A DNA stretch of 5,936 bases, taken from an uncultured Mycoplasmatota bacterium. GTDB lineage: Bacteria > Bacillota_I > Bacilli_A > RF39 > UBA660. Shown here piece after piece: positions 4,950 to 5,936 of this stretch. Where the stretch lies: the NCBI GenBank assembly GCA_947384645.1, contig CANDHX010000089.1:1-5936 (forward strand). The letters run 5' to 3'. The stretch's first letter is position 1; every line of letters begins with the position of its first letter. A model generated the notes under the pieces. It did no database searches and was not told the origin of the DNA. It saw only the letters and a program-made list of their open reading frames with translations. A program made the translations under genes and the position numbers.

Positions 4950-5546
4950 ATGAATTTACCTAATAAAATAACAATTTCGAGAATTGTACTATCAATAATA
5001 GTTTTAATAATGTTAGTATTTCCGTTTAACCAAGTAGGCTTTTCTTGGCCAACTTTTCTAGTAGCTGGAAGACTTGAGATAAGCCTAAAATATATCATAT
5101 GTGCTGTTCTATTTGTAATAGCAAGCGTCACAGATTTCTTAGACGGCCATATCGCTAGAAAATATAAAATGGTTACAGATTTCGGGAAAGTAATGGATGC
5201 CATAGCGGATAAAATACTCGTAAATGGAATTTTAATCATCCTTGCAGCAGAAGGCTTCATATCAGTAGCAATTCCTGTGATAATAATAACCCGTGATACG
5301 TTCGTCGACTCGATAAAAATGGTCGCTGGTCAAAGTGGTCATGCTGTAGGAGCAAGCATAGCAGGAAAAATCAAAACTGTCTGCATGATGATAGGAGTAT
5401 CGTTCATGCTAATATATAACTTCCCATTTGAACTTTGGGGATTAAATGTAGCAGACTCTTTAATCATAGTAGCAACTGTCTTATCCGTCATATCTGGAGT
5501 ACAATACTACAACGACAACAAAAAAGCTTTATTTAAAGAAATATAA
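4950..5546 (+). CDS. pgsA: CDP-diacylglycerol--glycerol-3-phosphate 3-phosphatidyltransferase
   Basis: This 198-residue membrane enzyme joins CDP-diacylglycerol and glycerol-3-phosphate to make phosphatidylglycerol phosphate, the committed step to phosphatidylglycerol. The full CDP-alcohol phosphotransferase signature D-x2-D-G-x2-A-R-x8-G-x3-D-x3-D is present without change: D62, D65, G66, A69, R70, G79, D83 and D87. The opening NLPNKITISR is typical of PgsA and separates it from cardiolipin or phosphatidylserine synthases. About six membrane segments are expected. AAAGGAG (4938-4944) lies five bases before the ATG. It follows rodZ closely and is followed by an intrinsic terminator, so it ends the transcription unit; cinA and recA, which often follow in Bacillus, are not here. 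Confidence 0.96.
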   Translation: MNLPNKITISRIVLSIIVLIMLVFPFNQVGFSWPTFLVAGRLEISLKYIICAVLFVIASVTDFLDGHIARKYKMVTDFGKVMDAIADKILVNGILIILAAEGFISVAIPVIIITRDTFVDSIKMVAGQSGHAVGASIAGKIKTVCMMIGVSFMLIYNFPFELWGLNVADSLIIVATVLSVISGVQYYNDNKKALFKEI

Positions 5547-5548
5547 TT

Positions 5549-5574
5549 AAAAAATCCTATTTGGATTTTTTTTT
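5549..5574 (+). terminator. intrinsic terminator after pgsA
   Basis: A 9-bp stem (5549-5557 with 5563-5571) with the core ATCC/GGAT and a five-base TATTT loop runs into a T stretch ending at 5574. The stem is A/T-rich outside the core. It begins two bases after the pgsA stop codon. Confidence 0.85.
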
Positions 5575-5602
5575 GACAAAGTTTTTAAATTGAGAATATT
5601 AA
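5573..5602 (+). promoter_or_regulatory. possible promoter overlapping the pgsA terminator tail
   Basis: A perfect TTGACA at 5573-5578 starts in the last Ts of the terminator. The best -10 at an allowed distance is TATTAA (5597-5602, 18-base spacer), which matches the consensus at four of six bases. It would be a distal promoter for the gene at 5705. Confidence 0.4.
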
Positions 5603-5637
5603 AATAGTAATGTAAGCCCAAAAGATTAACATATGTA

Positions 5638-5666
5638 TTAACTTTTAAAAATTTTTATGCTATACT
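5638..5666 (+). promoter_or_regulatory. extended -10 promoter for the gene at 5705
   Basis: TTAACT (5638-5643), a 17-base spacer, and TATACT (5661-5666) preceded by TGC give an extended -10 promoter. Transcription would start near 5673, about 30 bases before the ATG. A near-palindrome, TTAACATATGTATTAA (5626-5641), reaches the -35 box. Confidence 0.65.
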
Positions 5667-5704
5667 TTTTATGGTAGAAAATGCTATGAAAGAAGGAAAA
5701 CAAA

Positions 5705-5936
5705 ATGGAAGGACAAGAAAAAAATTCAAAAACTAAAAGAGCAATAGTACTAACGCTCTGTATAGTAACATTAGTATTTGCATGTATCATGGGCACGTAT
5801 GCATATTTTATCATCAATGTAAACAACGACAATAGACAAAATGCCCAAATTGATACGGGAACTATGAAACTAACTTTTGCCGACGGAAATCCCACGATAA
5901 ACGAAAGAATCATGTTAGGTGAAACCAAGACAAAGA
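5705..5936 (+). CDS. exported TasA/camelysin-like surface protein, 3' end outside the window
   Basis: ATG 5705 is preceded by AGAAGG eight bases upstream, and the frame stays open for 77 codons to the window edge. The N terminus is charged (QEKNSKTKR), then a hydrophobic segment at about residues 13-29 leads to GTYAYF (30-35), the form of signal peptide seen in TasA, camelysin and other SipW-processed proteins. After a polar Asn/Asp-rich stretch comes IDTGTMKLTFADG (49-61), which resembles the first strands of their beta-sandwich ('...GTL-L-...DG') domain. The visible part is too short to prove the family or to decide between a secreted fibre subunit, a signal-anchored protein and a pilin-like protein. 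It lies behind its own promoter(s) after the pgsA terminator, so it is a separate unit. Confidence 0.75.
   Translation, partial: MEGQEKNSKTKRAIVLTLCIVTLVFACIMGTYAYFIINVNNDNRQNAQIDTGTMKLTFADGNPTINERIMLGETKTK

Noticed and set aside
4750..5260. Long minus-strand open frame opposite rodZ/pgsA
   Set aside because: Shadow of two well-identified plus-strand genes; no family resemblance and no ribosome binding site.
5671..5736. Short ORF beginning at ATG 5671 upstream of and overlapping the surface protein start
   Set aside because: 21 codons, begins at about the predicted transcription start and has no ribosome binding site.

Overview
The window reads as chromosomal core sequence from an AT-rich Gram-positive bacterium of the Bacilli/Mycoplasmatota side of Firmicutes, plausibly an uncultured gut lineage such as RF39-like or Erysipelotrichales-like Bacilli (inference). 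The reasons are AT-rich codon use, strong Shine-Dalgarno sites, a Bacillus-type (class B) RNase P RNA directly behind gpsB, and a rodZ-pgsA gene pair as in Bacillus. TGA is a stop codon (it ends the GH25 gene) and Trp is TGG, so this is not a code-4 mollicute. GpsB, RodZ and a lysozyme-like enzyme imply a walled cell.

Layout. 1-137: a sigma-A promoter with an extended -10 and the leader of the first gene. 138-1581: a two-gene operon of an unrecognised 331-residue protein overlapping a YbaK/EbsC-type aminoacyl-tRNA deacylase. 1585-1623: a bidirectional terminator shared with a convergent minus-strand gene (1600-2334) for a divergent VUT/YhhQ-like membrane transporter. 2335-2604: a divergent intergenic region holding a 30-codon small ORF with a good ribosome binding site, then an extended -10 promoter bracketed by inverted repeats. 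2605-3711: a membrane-anchored GH25 muramidase with a C-terminal SH3-like domain. 3708-4099: a near-consensus promoter and gpsB. 4098-4465: rnpB, whose P1 helix starts inside the gpsB stop codon. 4493-5546: rodZ (short form) and pgsA, closed by an intrinsic terminator at 5549-5574. 5573-5936: promoter(s) and the 5' part of an exported TasA/camelysin-like surface protein that runs off the window.

Functionally most of the right two thirds is envelope biology: wall hydrolysis (GH25), coordination of wall synthesis (GpsB), elongation/shape (RodZ), phosphatidylglycerol synthesis (PgsA) and a surface protein. The left third is tRNA proofreading, a possible nucleobase-precursor transporter and an unknown.

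I found no CRISPR, transposon, phage or tRNA signal, and no clear new multi-gene system. The best leads are the first gene, which looks like a metallopeptidase relative whose HExxH is replaced by KExxK; the 30-residue small protein; the operator-like repeats around the GH25 promoter; and the unusually tight gpsB/rnpB/rodZ packing.
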